DNA of 64,000 nucleotides, taken from the NCBI RefSeq assembly GCF_018736065.1, contig NZ_CP076128.1, positions 372,001-436,000 of the forward strand, written 5' to 3'. Both the position numbers and the translations under genes were made by a program. The stretch is from Flammeovirga kamogawensis (GTDB lineage: Bacteria; Bacteroidota; Bacteroidia; Cytophagales; Flammeovirgaceae). The notes under the pieces are model-generated. The model ran no database searches, was not told where the DNA came from, and saw only the letters and a program-made list of their open reading frames with translations. The first letter of the stretch is position 1. Each line of letters starts with the position of its first letter. Shown here piece after piece: positions 1-8,162 of this stretch.

Positions 1-44
1 GGTTTGGGACCAGGGGATCGCAGGTTCGAATCCTGCCATCCCGA
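1..44 (+). tRNA. tRNA-Pro(UGG), 3' part
   Basis: Partial gene cut by the window edge. The sequence from the anticodon loop (TTTGGGA) through the T arm to the 3' acceptor strand CATCCCG plus discriminator A is identical to the two complete tRNA-Pro copies downstream. CCA is not encoded. It is the first visible member of an alternating Pro/Arg tRNA array. Confidence 0.93.
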
Positions 45-66
45 CTTTAAAGAACTTTTAAAGGAT

Positions 67-140
67 GGTCCGATAGCTCAACTGGATAGAGCAGCTGCCT
101 TCTAAGCAGCAGGTTCCAGGTTCGAGTCCTGGTCGGATCA
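67..140 (+). tRNA. tRNA-Arg(UCU), copy 1
   Basis: A 74-nt cloverleaf. The acceptor strand GGTCCGA pairs with TCGGATC (one G-T), and the anticodon loop CTTCTAA gives anticodon TCT, which reads AGA/AGG. The T loop is TTCGAGT. CCA is not encoded. It follows tRNA-Pro by 22 nt and is identical in its mature part to the two later Arg copies. Confidence 0.95.
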
Positions 141-177
141 CATTTTTGTTTACGCCTCCTTAATAGGAGGTTCTTAT

Positions 178-252
178 CGGGATGTAGCATAGTCCGGTTA
201 ATGTACCTGGTTTGGGACCAGGGGATCGCAGGTTCGAATCCTGCCATCCCGA
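178..252 (+). tRNA. tRNA-Pro(UGG), copy 2
   Basis: A 75-nt cloverleaf. The acceptor strand CGGGATG pairs with CATCCCG, discriminator A. The anticodon loop TTTGGGA inside the stem CCTGG/CCAGG gives anticodon TGG. CCA is not encoded. This is the second Pro gene of the array. Confidence 0.95.
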
Positions 253-275
253 CGATAAAGAACCTTTATAAGGAT

Positions 276-349
276 GGTCCGATAGCTCAACTGGATAGAG
301 CAGCTGCCTTCTAAGCAGCAGGTTCCAGGTTCGAGTCCTGGTCGGATCA
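276..349 (+). tRNA. tRNA-Arg(UCU), copy 2
   Basis: Mature region identical to the Arg gene 209 nt upstream, with the same acceptor pairing and TCT anticodon. The spacers around it differ slightly from those of the other units, so the units are duplicated but not perfect copies. Confidence 0.95.
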
Positions 350-381
350 CAATATAGAAACCTTCCTTTTTGGGAGTTCTT

Positions 382-456
382 CGGGATGTAGCATAGTCCG
401 GTTAATGTACCTGGTTTGGGACCAGGGGATCGCAGGTTCGAATCCTGCCATCCCGA
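382..456 (+). tRNA. tRNA-Pro(UGG), copy 3
   Basis: Mature region identical to the Pro gene 204 nt upstream, anticodon TGG, no encoded CCA. Confidence 0.95.
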
Positions 457-477
457 CTTAGAAGAACCTTTAAGGAT

Positions 478-551
478 GGTCCGATAGCTCAACTGGATAG
501 AGCAGCTGCCTTCTAAGCAGCAGGTTCCAGGTTCGAGTCCTGGTCGGATCA
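478..551 (+). tRNA. tRNA-Arg(UCU), copy 3
   Basis: Last tRNA of the array, with the same mature sequence and TCT anticodon as the two earlier Arg genes. A hairpin with a run of eight T follows 15 nt downstream and probably ends the polycistronic tRNA transcript. Confidence 0.95.
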
Positions 552-565
552 CTTGTGATTCGATA

Positions 566-597
566 AACCGATAGCAGAAATGTTATCGGTTTTTTTT
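566..597 (+). terminator. intrinsic terminator of the tRNA array
   Basis: Inverted repeat AACCGATA / TATCGGTT with a short loop, followed by a run of T. It sits directly after the last tRNA gene. Confidence 0.85.
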
Positions 598-614
598 ATG
601 TCTACTATTTTTTA

Positions 615-649
615 TAAAAAAAGAGACTGGCTTTCTTAAACCAATCTCT
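615..649 (-). terminator. intrinsic terminator of the DUF445/barrel operon
   Basis: On the minus strand GAGATTGG pairs with CCAGTCTC around a 10-nt loop and is followed by a run of T. It lies 26 nt past the stop of the minus-strand barrel gene. Confidence 0.75.
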
Positions 650-674
650 CTTGTTTATACGTAGTATTTTTTTA

Positions 675-1457
675 TTAAAAGGAGTACCCTACCTGTATTA
701 CAAACCTTAGACCACCAGTCCAAGTTCCGTAATCACCATTAGTATTTACTTCTTCTCCTTCTAATAAGCCATCAAGTATGGGGAACTTATTAACAAGCCC
801 ATTTCTAATTTCATTTAGAATTTCGTCATTTTCATCAATAGTTAAATCACTATCTAATTTAAGTTTACCTCCATAAAAACCATAACCAGGTCCAACCATT
901 ATTAAATCTACTGCTAAGCGTTTTTTAATAATAAATTGATAACCAAGTTCGATCCCTACATTAATAATATTTGCAGAACCCGTGAAATTAGCTTTTGAAG
1001 CTGTAATCTGTTGTCCTGTAGAATCAGCTAAAGAGACATTACTCGATAAATTATACCTATAATAGGTAATGTATGGTCCCCAATAGAGGCCATCAGGAGC
1101 GAACCCTCTATTTCTCTTTTTAAAATAACGTCTATAATCAGCTGCAATACTGAAACCATTATTATTATGGTCATTTGCAACTCCATATTGTCCCAGATTC
1201 AAGTTTACAATCTTAGGGAAAGTTAGGTAACCTGCATTCAAAGAAACCGAAGAATGGTCGTTTATTCTTCTTTCATAACCGAAAACATAGTTTCCACTAC
1301 CCCAAAGGATAAAAGGTGTAATGTTAAACCTTACAATGTTTTTTCTCATCATTGTAATTGATGAGTCATATTCTATCTCAAGTTCAGAGCTAGGTTCTTG
1401 AGCATAAATTGATAGTGATAAGAGCAAGCCTATTAATAAGCTAAATAAGTATTTCAT
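675..1457 (-). CDS. outer-membrane beta-barrel-like protein
   Basis: The 260-residue protein starts with a clear Sec signal peptide that ends near residue 19 (SIYAQ). The rest alternates hydrophobic and polar residues with many Gly, Tyr and Asn, and it ends in aromatic Phe (QVGYSF), all typical of small outer-membrane beta-barrels. Segments such as YWGPYITYYRY resemble membrane strands. No enzyme motif was seen. It lies 27 nt after the doubled DUF445 gene on the same strand and shares its terminator, so the two are probably co-transcribed. I do not recognise a named family beyond a DUF3575-like or porin-like barrel, and its function is unknown. Confidence 0.7.
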   Translation of the reverse strand: MKYLFSLLIGLLLSLSIYAQEPSSELEIEYDSSITMMRKNIVRFNITPFILWGSGNYVFGYERRINDHSSVSLNAGYLTFPKIVNLNLGQYGVANDHNNNGFSIAADYRRYFKKRNRGFAPDGLYWGPYITYYRYNLSSNVSLADSTGQQITASKANFTGSANIINVGIELGYQFIIKKRLAVDLIMVGPGYGFYGGKLKLDSDLTIDENDEILNEIRNGLVNKFPILDGLLEGEEVNTNGDYGTWTGGLRFVIQVGYSF

Positions 1458-1484
1458 AGATTGGATATTAATTATACTATGAAA

Positions 1485-4400
1485 TTACTTCTTTATAAGG
1501 AAAGTTACTAATTGTAATAGGCCAAAATCTAACATTGCACCAATTGGTAATCCTAGGAAGAATCCGTAGATGATTAACCTCTTGAAATACATACCTGCAA
1601 AACCATAAAATAGCTCTTCAATTTTAGCAGGATCCATCTGATTAATTTCTGTTACAACAATATCTTTAAAGTCAATATTTCTAATTAATGTACCGATATG
1701 TGGAGATGCAGATTTAATTAATCCATCTAGAACTTTATCCAATAAGTAATTTTTAGTCTCTTTAGTTAAACACTTGTTGAAATTGTTTAACATCTGAATA
1801 GACATGTTTTTAGTTATCTCTCTTATTACTTCTTGATTTTTATTATTCTCTAAAGTTTTTGCAATCCCTTTTTCTAAATCAAATAGAAATTGTTCTTTCT
1901 GGATAATCGATGTAATTCCTTGATTTTCAATGGTTATAGCAAGATTTGAAGCTAGAGAACTTACTGTATTTTGAGTTGACCTAGATTTTAATAAAATTTT
2001 GAATGTGTTTTCAATTCCATTCTTAAGTTCATCTGCATCAGTATTCTTAAAAATATCATTAACTTTTTTAGAAAGGATTAATTTCTTAGAGATATCCTTA
2101 ATCATTAAATTAAGGTCATCTACAATTAAGTCTTTTTTGTTTTTATCGTATAGCTGTTCTTGAATATGATTTCTAACTATCTTAATTTCAGGAGTTAAGT
2201 TAGTATTTAAGTGTTCGTAAATCTCTCCTTTACTAATCGACCCAACACTCAGAATGTTTTCAATTTTAGTATCAAAAATTTCATCAACAATTCTATTTAG
2301 TACAAACTGAATACTTGTAAGTAACCTATTGTTGTTTAATAAGTTCTTAATACCTTCCTGTAATGGGCCTTTTTTAAGTTCAATTTCTAAGTCTTTAACC
2401 TTAGTGTCTTTTGCTATTACAGATAGTTTATTTTGAATTTTTTGAGTGATTTCAGGAAGACCTCTTCTTAATAAATCAGGTATTTTGTTATTGGTTAATT
2501 CTTTAGTTGTTCTCTTAATGTTTCCTTCATAGATCATTGCCATTTTTCGTTTTTCAATCGTAGCATCATACACTTCTTGTGCAAACTTTTCGTCATTATC
2601 TCTTAAATGTTTGATGACATGGTTAATTAACTGATCAACGATTTGAATACTATTTTCTTGAAGAGCCTCATAAGGTTTACCTCCAAATAAGTCTCTTATT
2701 GGTAATTCTTTATTTGAAAGTTGTTCAATCTGACTTTCGAAAAATTCGAGCAATCGTTCTTGGAAACTATCTTCGTTTAAAGCTTCTATTAAACCGTTCC
2801 AAATACTCTCTTTTATTCTTGTTTTATTTTTTTCAAAAATCGGAATTTCATTTAAAGACTTGGTTCTGTATTCAATGAATTTATCTCTAAAAATGTTTTT
2901 TAAATGTATAAAAAGTACATCATCTTGTACCCATTGGTTAGTATTGTCTATTTGTTTTGAAAGAATTTGTTTTACAGCACCAAACATCTGATCAATAAAT
3001 TTATCAGGAATGGCGTCGTTCAACATTAAATCGTTATCAAGTATTTTAATTACTTGTCTTGATAGGAAAGAAGAAAGAGCATTATAGACAATATCTTTAT
3101 GTGCAAAATCTATAAAAGTAGTTTGAAGGGATAAATCAGAAAATTTATTTTCAGAGAATAACTCTTTTTCTATCTTTTTCGAAATTATTTCAGCGTAAGC
3201 ATATCTATTTGAAAATAATTGATGTGATGCTACTTTACTAATTTTTTTGCTAATCCCTTTCTTCTCTGTTTCTAATAAAACGTCTAATGTTTTGTAATCA
3301 CTTTCAACAAACGTAGTATATATATTTGTTCTTAATGATGTTAATTTACTAGTTAAGTCACTACCAATTGATTCTTCATTTAGTAATTGTTTTCCAACAA
3401 AATCGCCCATGTTGTCAGCAAACTTAGATTGGTTTTTAGAGATTACACTTGGAGTAAAAGGCATTTTCATTCCAAAAATCTTAACGGCTTTATAGGGTCT
3501 GAAGATCATTTTAATAGCAATCCAATTTGTTGCTAATCCAGTAACTCCATAAACTCCAGCTATAGCACCAACCATTGTATAGACATTATCACCTAGAGGA
3601 ATATAAGCTGTAAGCCCACCAGCAATAGCCCCTAAAATAGCTCCAAAATAAGTAATAGGTTTCATGTTGCTACCCATAAAGCCTTTAACCATACTTGGTA
3701 ATTCTTTATGTTTATTATGTAAATTATCAGCAACAATTCTACTTACTTGTCCTTTCATTAATCGGTTGATATTTCGATTGATGTAACCGATAATACCTTC
3801 CGTCATTTTTCTTGGAAGAGAAGTACTTTTTTCTGCAATAGCAACTAGATCGTGAATTGGACGTTTTTTCCCTTTATTAAACGCATCTCTTAAAAATGAA
3901 ATAGAGAATTTCTTGATTTTCGGAGACCATTTCTCAATCGAATTAGGTCCAATAAATTTAGAAAATCGTTTATTTGATATTTCTTCCCAAACTACTTTCT
4001 CAATACCTACAGAAATACCTACTTTTTCTTCACGTAAAGTTTTTTCTGTGTAAACTTGCGTTTTTTTAGCAAAATTATGTATAGTTTGATCAGTGAATAA
4101 TGAATAAAGAGGCTGTTCTTTTATTTTATTCAAACGATCTTTTACAATCTTTTTACCTTTTTCAGTAGATTTTCGTTTGTATAAAAACTCAGAAATTAAT
4201 TGTTCATCAATTAGAAAATTAACGAGTTTATTGAGATCATTCTTTCTTCTGTTCTTAGACCAAATATTGCCTATTTTCTTGTCTAGAAATAAAGACATTG
4301 AGTCAGCGCCTTGGCCAACTAATTTTTCATCAACTAATGAGATAATTAAACCATGAATAGTGTTTATTAATCCTTTTTGATCAAACCTATTGATAAGTGA

Positions 4401-5615
4401 GCCAATACTATTGGTTTTTAAATACTCAACCATAAAATTAGCTCCTTTTTGAGCTATTTCTATTGAGTTTTCTTCGTTCTTTTGATTATTGGCAATATTG
4501 ATGATTTCATCAACAACTTTAAATCTTTCACTCACACTGTCTACAAATAAGTTCATTACCCATTTGCCCATAAATGAAGATTGCTCCTCAAAAGATTGAT
4601 TGACAATTTGATTTATCTCTTCTCTATTTTCTTGAATCCATTCAACAACTCCATCTAAAATGATAGGAATGTTTTTGCGTAAGAATTTTTCAAAATTTTG
4701 ACCAATAGCAGGAGGGAGGAGTTCGAAAATAGTTGTTTTCTCGTTCCCTATAACTTCAATAAAGATTCTTATCAGTCGTTTAATTGGAGCATTATCAGAA
4801 GGGTCTTTAAATTCTGAAATTAAGATACGGTGTACTTCTTTTGCTATATTCTGATGATCACCAGCACCAATAAAATCAGAAATGCTTTTTTGAGAAATAC
4901 TCTCACTTAAATTGTCTATTAACTGATCGCTTTCAAAATGAAAAAGTAATTTATCAATAAATTGATTTAGAGGTAGTTTTCCATCTTTTAGGGAAGTGTG
5001 AAGTTCATCAAAAAAATCTTCAGAATAATTACTGATACTATCAAAGAGTATAGGAGCAATAATCGATTGCGTTTGCTCTCTCTTTAACTCATGCCAAATG
5101 TCATTTGTTAAGGATTCAACAAGATGATCTTTTGATAAAGTAGTTAGTACAAGTTCAAGAATACTATCGCTTATATGTGCAACTTGTTGTTTTGAAGTGA
5201 AATCGGATACAACGGTATTTTGGAGTAACCCATTGAGTCCTTTTCTTAGCGAATCTTTAAAATTCTCATCAATAATAGCAATTAAGCGATCTATAGATTT
5301 ATCAATATTAGGTATATCAGCTATTATTTCATCTTTCTTAAATTCAGCTCTAAGATGTATTTCAACAAAATCAGTAAGCATTACTAAAAGAGCATCTTTA
5401 AAGTTGTCTTTTTGTACTTCAACACTAATATTATCATGACGGATAATTTCAGACTCAACTAGCTTACTTATATTTTGTATAAAACTTTCTTTGGTTTGTT
5501 CTACGATACTCGGAATACCAAGTACTTTTTCGAATAGCATCCTCAATGCCAAATCATTAGTAGTGTAGCCAACTACAGCACCTGAAAATATTTTAAGAAT
5601 TAATTCACTGATCAT
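1485..5615 (-). CDS. giant double-DUF445 membrane protein
   Basis: About 1376 residues, several times the usual DUF445 (YheB-like) length of roughly 400. The family hallmark, a helix with GYxTNxLAxxMLF, appears twice: at about residues 12-28 (GAVVGYTTNDLALRMLF) and at about 690-705 (GLATNWIAIKMIF followed by RPY). The second copy is preceded by two hydrophobic stretches at about 655-690. A further hydrophobic helix lies at the very C-terminus. The long segments between are rich in Lys, Glu, Ile and Leu and look alpha-helical. I chose the ATG at 5615 because the only start further upstream is a TTG and the family usually begins just before this helix. DUF445 proteins have no well-defined role; an envelope-spanning or membrane-contact role is inference. 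Confidence 0.8.
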   Translation of the reverse strand: MISELILKIFSGAVVGYTTNDLALRMLFEKVLGIPSIVEQTKESFIQNISKLVESEIIRHDNISVEVQKDNFKDALLVMLTDFVEIHLRAEFKKDEIIADIPNIDKSIDRLIAIIDENFKDSLRKGLNGLLQNTVVSDFTSKQQVAHISDSILELVLTTLSKDHLVESLTNDIWHELKREQTQSIIAPILFDSISNYSEDFFDELHTSLKDGKLPLNQFIDKLLFHFESDQLIDNLSESISQKSISDFIGAGDHQNIAKEVHRILISEFKDPSDNAPIKRLIRIFIEVIGNEKTTIFELLPPAIGQNFEKFLRKNIPIILDGVVEWIQENREEINQIVNQSFEEQSSFMGKWVMNLFVDSVSERFKVVDEIINIANNQKNEENSIEIAQKGANFMVEYLKTNSIGSLINRFDQKGLINTIHGLIISLVDEKLVGQGADSMSLFLDKKIGNIWSKNRRKNDLNKLVNFLIDEQLISEFLYKRKSTEKGKKIVKDRLNKIKEQPLYSLFTDQTIHNFAKKTQVYTEKTLREEKVGISVGIEKVVWEEISNKRFSKFIGPNSIEKWSPKIKKFSISFLRDAFNKGKKRPIHDLVAIAEKSTSLPRKMTEGIIGYINRNINRLMKGQVSRIVADNLHNKHKELPSMVKGFMGSNMKPITYFGAILGAIAGGLTAYIPLGDNVYTMVGAIAGVYGVTGLATNWIAIKMIFRPYKAVKIFGMKMPFTPSVISKNQSKFADNMGDFVGKQLLNEESIGSDLTSKLTSLRTNIYTTFVESDYKTLDVLLETEKKGISKKISKVASHQLFSNRYAYAEIISKKIEKELFSENKFSDLSLQTTFIDFAHKDIVYNALSSFLSRQVIKILDNDLMLNDAIPDKFIDQMFGAVKQILSKQIDNTNQWVQDDVLFIHLKNIFRDKFIEYRTKSLNEIPIFEKNKTRIKESIWNGLIEALNEDSFQERLLEFFESQIEQLSNKELPIRDLFGGKPYEALQENSIQIVDQLINHVIKHLRDNDEKFAQEVYDATIEKRKMAMIYEGNIKRTTKELTNNKIPDLLRRGLPEITQKIQNKLSVIAKDTKVKDLEIELKKGPLQEGIKNLLNNNRLLTSIQFVLNRIVDEIFDTKIENILSVGSISKGEIYEHLNTNLTPEIKIVRNHIQEQLYDKNKKDLIVDDLNLMIKDISKKLILSKKVNDIFKNTDADELKNGIENTFKILLKSRSTQNTVSSLASNLAITIENQGITSIIQKEQFLFDLEKGIAKTLENNKNQEVIREITKNMSIQMLNNFNKCLTKETKNYLLDKVLDGLIKSASPHIGTLIRNIDFKDIVVTEINQMDPAKIEELFYGFAGMYFKRLIIYGFFLGLPIGAMLDFGLLQLVTFLIKK

Positions 5616-5926
5616 ATTTAAAGTTGCAATAAAGTCCTTTGAATACAAACATTTTTTGATTAGAAATTGAAATATTAAATAATCATTAGTAAAAATTGGG
5701 GTTAATTGTCTAAAAACGAAAGATTGTTTTTATTTGTTAAAATATGAATCTTATCTGAAACAATTATACAAAACTGATAAGTGTCATTCCTACTATCATG
5801 AGGTTTTAGTTATATTGCAACCGGTTTTTATTAGAAGTGACTTGTTAGAATTGAAGTTTTTTTTCGTCCTCTCAATTTTTTTTGATGTCTACTTAATATT
5901 TTACCGCTGTACAAATTAACATCTTG

Positions 5927-7219
5927 ATGTTATCAAAAATGAATGAAACTATAGAAAAATCGGTTGTGAAAGACACACAAACAAAACAAAAAAATCACAC
6001 TGGACCATTCTTAATAATGGTAGGTTTGATGTTCGTTGTTGGGTTCCTTACAGTAGTGAACCAACAATTCCAAGCACCTTTACAAGAAGCATTCTTAAGT
6101 AAATCAGGTGATTTAAAAAACACTCTTGCTACGTTCATTACGTTTGCATTCTTTATGGGTTATCCATCAATGGGTAACATTGCATCTAATTGGGTTGATA
6201 ACTCTGGTCACAAATCAACATTAATTAGAGGTTTGATAATGCTAATTGCTGCTTTAGGTATAGAAGCATTGTCTGCACAATTTGCAGATTTACCATCTGT
6301 AACTTTAATGGGAGGAGAAGTACCACAGGCTTTCTTTATCTTCTTATTAGGTTCTTATGTTTTAGGTTGTTCTATGGCTGTATTACAAACTGTAATTAAT
6401 CCATTTATTGCTGTATGTGAAGTACCAGGTACAAGTTCTGTTACTCGTTTAAGTATTGCAGGAACAATTAACTCTATTGGTACTACAGTGGCACCTTTCT
6501 TCGTAGCAGGTATCATCTTTGGTGGTGCAGCTCCAGAAGTAGCTCAAATTTTACTGCCTTTATCTATCTTAATGATTGTTGTTGCAGTTGTTGCAGGTGT
6601 TTTAAAGAACATTGAGCTTCCTAACCCAATGGCAAGTGATTCTGGCGAAGAAGTAGACCCAGCAACTTTAACTAAATCAATTTGGAGCTTTAAGCATTTA
6701 GCTTTAGGTGTTGTTGCTATTTTTGTTTACGTAGGTGCAGAAGTTGCAGTAGGTTCTAATATTGTAATGCACGCTAAACAAATTGGTATCGACAAAGATA
6801 CTTATGCTTTAATGGCTACTTTATATTGGGGTTCTATGTTAGTTGGTCGTTTATGTGGATCATTCTTATCTAAAATTCCAGGACATACTCAATTATTAGT
6901 AACTTCTGGAGTAGCATTACTTCTAGTGGTTGCTGCAATGGTAACACAACAATTATGGTTATTAGTTGGTGTTGGTTTAATGCATTCAATTATGTGGGGA
7001 GCAATCTTCTCTTTAGCAATTGATAAATTAGGACCTTACACTTCTAAAGGATCTGGTGCATTAATGATTGGTGTTGCTGGTGGTGCAATTTTACCATGGG
7101 TTCAAGGTGTTACTGCTGATGCTATCGGTGGATGGGACATGACTTGGATTATTGTTGCATTATGTGAAGCATTCTTATTATTCTATGCAGTAAGCGGATA
7201 TAAGCATGATTTAGACTAA
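5927..7219 (+). CDS. FucP-type sugar:H+ symporter (MFS)
   Basis: About 430 residues with some 12 hydrophobic helices and the order seen in the FHS family (fucose, glucose/galactose permeases). An early FxxGFLTVVNQQFQAPL helix is followed by FFMGYPSMGNIASNW, then a helix with QTVINPFIAVC, which in FucP lines the sugar path. It should import a hexose such as fucose, galactose or glucose across the inner membrane. The likely start is the ATG at 5927; a second ATG at 5939 is also possible, and the TTG at 5924 is less likely. It stands alone with its own terminator, and no sugar catabolic genes are adjacent, so the substrate cannot be inferred from context. Confidence 0.85.
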   Translation: MLSKMNETIEKSVVKDTQTKQKNHTGPFLIMVGLMFVVGFLTVVNQQFQAPLQEAFLSKSGDLKNTLATFITFAFFMGYPSMGNIASNWVDNSGHKSTLIRGLIMLIAALGIEALSAQFADLPSVTLMGGEVPQAFFIFLLGSYVLGCSMAVLQTVINPFIAVCEVPGTSSVTRLSIAGTINSIGTTVAPFFVAGIIFGGAAPEVAQILLPLSILMIVVAVVAGVLKNIELPNPMASDSGEEVDPATLTKSIWSFKHLALGVVAIFVYVGAEVAVGSNIVMHAKQIGIDKDTYALMATLYWGSMLVGRLCGSFLSKIPGHTQLLVTSGVALLLVVAAMVTQQLWLLVGVGLMHSIMWGAIFSLAIDKLGPYTSKGSGALMIGVAGGAILPWVQGVTADAIGGWDMTWIIVALCEAFLLFYAVSGYKHDLD

Positions 7220-7245
7220 GAAATTAGTTATAATATATAAGAAAG

Positions 7246-7282
7246 CCTTTTAGTAATACTTTTTTACTAAAAGGTTTTTTTT
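7246..7282 (+). terminator. intrinsic terminator of the MFS gene
   Basis: Perfect 11-bp stem CCTTTTAGTAA / TTACTAAAAGG with a short loop, then a run of eight T. It lies 26 nt after the transporter stop. Confidence 0.9.
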
Positions 7283-7290
7283 CGTGCAAA

Positions 7291-7320
7291 AAAAAGTCCA
7301 CTCTATTAGCTTGGACTTTT
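7291..7320. terminator. bidirectional terminator-like hairpin
   Basis: AAAAAGTCCA pairs with TGGACTTTTT around an 11-nt loop. A tract of A precedes it and T follows it, so it can stop transcripts from either side, including those from the minus-strand regulator gene. The stretch from here to 7479 shows no other feature. Confidence 0.7.
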
Positions 7321-7479
7321 TTCTCATTCTGTAACTGATGAACTATTGTGCTATCTATTATACTTTTTCTTAGGTTTAACAGGAAAGTAATTTTCTTATT
7401 TCCTATGATACAAATTTACATTTGTTGACTAAAAGATCTATTGTGGAAATACCTAAACAGTATAGGTAAAATACCTATT

Positions 7480-8142
7480 TTATAGTTTTAAGTCTTTAAA
7501 AACCTTGTTTTTAATAGCATACATCACTAGTCCAGCAACATTTCTTTGTCCTGTTTTATCAAGTAAGTTTCTTTTGTGCGCATCTACAGTTCTAAGTGAA
7601 ATGAATAATTTTTCTGAGATCTCTTTATTTGATTGTTGATCTATGATTAATCGTAAGACTTCTTTTTCTCTTGCTGTTAATGTAAAATTGGGGTCTATAG
7701 ATGAAGCCATTTTTTCTTGATCATCTTTATATCCTTTAATAATATTTTTTGTAGCAGATGAACAGTAATAACTATCACCAGCTACAACAGCTCTTGCAGC
7801 TTTTTGAATTTCTTCTTCAGTACAGTCTTTAAATAAATAGCCATCAGCACCTGCATCAATCATGTTTTTAATATATTCACTATCCATCATCATGCTTAAT
7901 GCAATAATTTTTATGTTAGGAAATAGCTCTTTGATTTTACTTGTTGCACTTATTCCGTCCATACCTTTCATGCTTATGTCCATAAAAATAAGATCAACAT
8001 CCATAGCGTTTAAAGCATTAAATGCACGTTCTCCACAGTCGGCTTCAGCAATTACTTCAAAGTCATCCAATCCTTTAAAATATGACCGAATACCATGTCT
8101 AATTACGCTATGGTCATCAACGAGTAAAATTTTAGTTTTCAT
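7480..8142 (-). CDS. NarL/FixJ-family response regulator
   Basis: 220 residues: receiver domain at 1-120 and LuxR-type helix-turn-helix at about 150-215. The acidic pair is at Asp9-Asp10, the phosphoacceptor Asp is in LIFMDISM (about residue 55), and the conserved Lys is in LFKD (about 104). The HTH begins with LTAREKEVLRLI and carries NKEISEKLFISLRTVDAHK. It follows the kinase gene by 20 nt on the same strand and is almost certainly its cognate partner. It should bind DNA after phosphorylation; its targets are unknown. Confidence 0.92.
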   Translation of the reverse strand: MKTKILLVDDHSVIRHGIRSYFKGLDDFEVIAEADCGERAFNALNAMDVDLIFMDISMKGMDGISATSKIKELFPNIKIIALSMMMDSEYIKNMIDAGADGYLFKDCTEEEIQKAARAVVAGDSYYCSSATKNIIKGYKDDQEKMASSIDPNFTLTAREKEVLRLIIDQQSNKEISEKLFISLRTVDAHKRNLLDKTGQRNVAGLVMYAIKNKVFKDLKL

Positions 8143-8162
8143 AAGGTTATAAAGTATAAATC

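Larger units (their letters stand above)
1..551 (+). repeat. tandem tRNA-Pro/tRNA-Arg repeat units
   Basis: Three direct repeats, each holding one tRNA-Pro(UGG) and one tRNA-Arg(UCU), with a period of about 202-209 nt. The first unit is cut by the window edge, so more copies may lie upstream. Spacer remnants such as AAGAACNTTTA(T)AAGGAT recur between the Pro and Arg genes, which points to local duplication rather than independent insertion. Confidence 0.9.

Noticed and set aside
47-552. Open frames of 66 and 130 codons across the tRNA array
   Set aside because: They read through identical mature tRNA sequences and so produce repeated peptide text; no promoter or homology supports them.
5734-5919. 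61-codon frame before the FucP-type transporter
   Set aside because: Low-complexity, hydrophobic and AT-driven; no start context, no family features, and it sits in the probable promoter region of the transporter.
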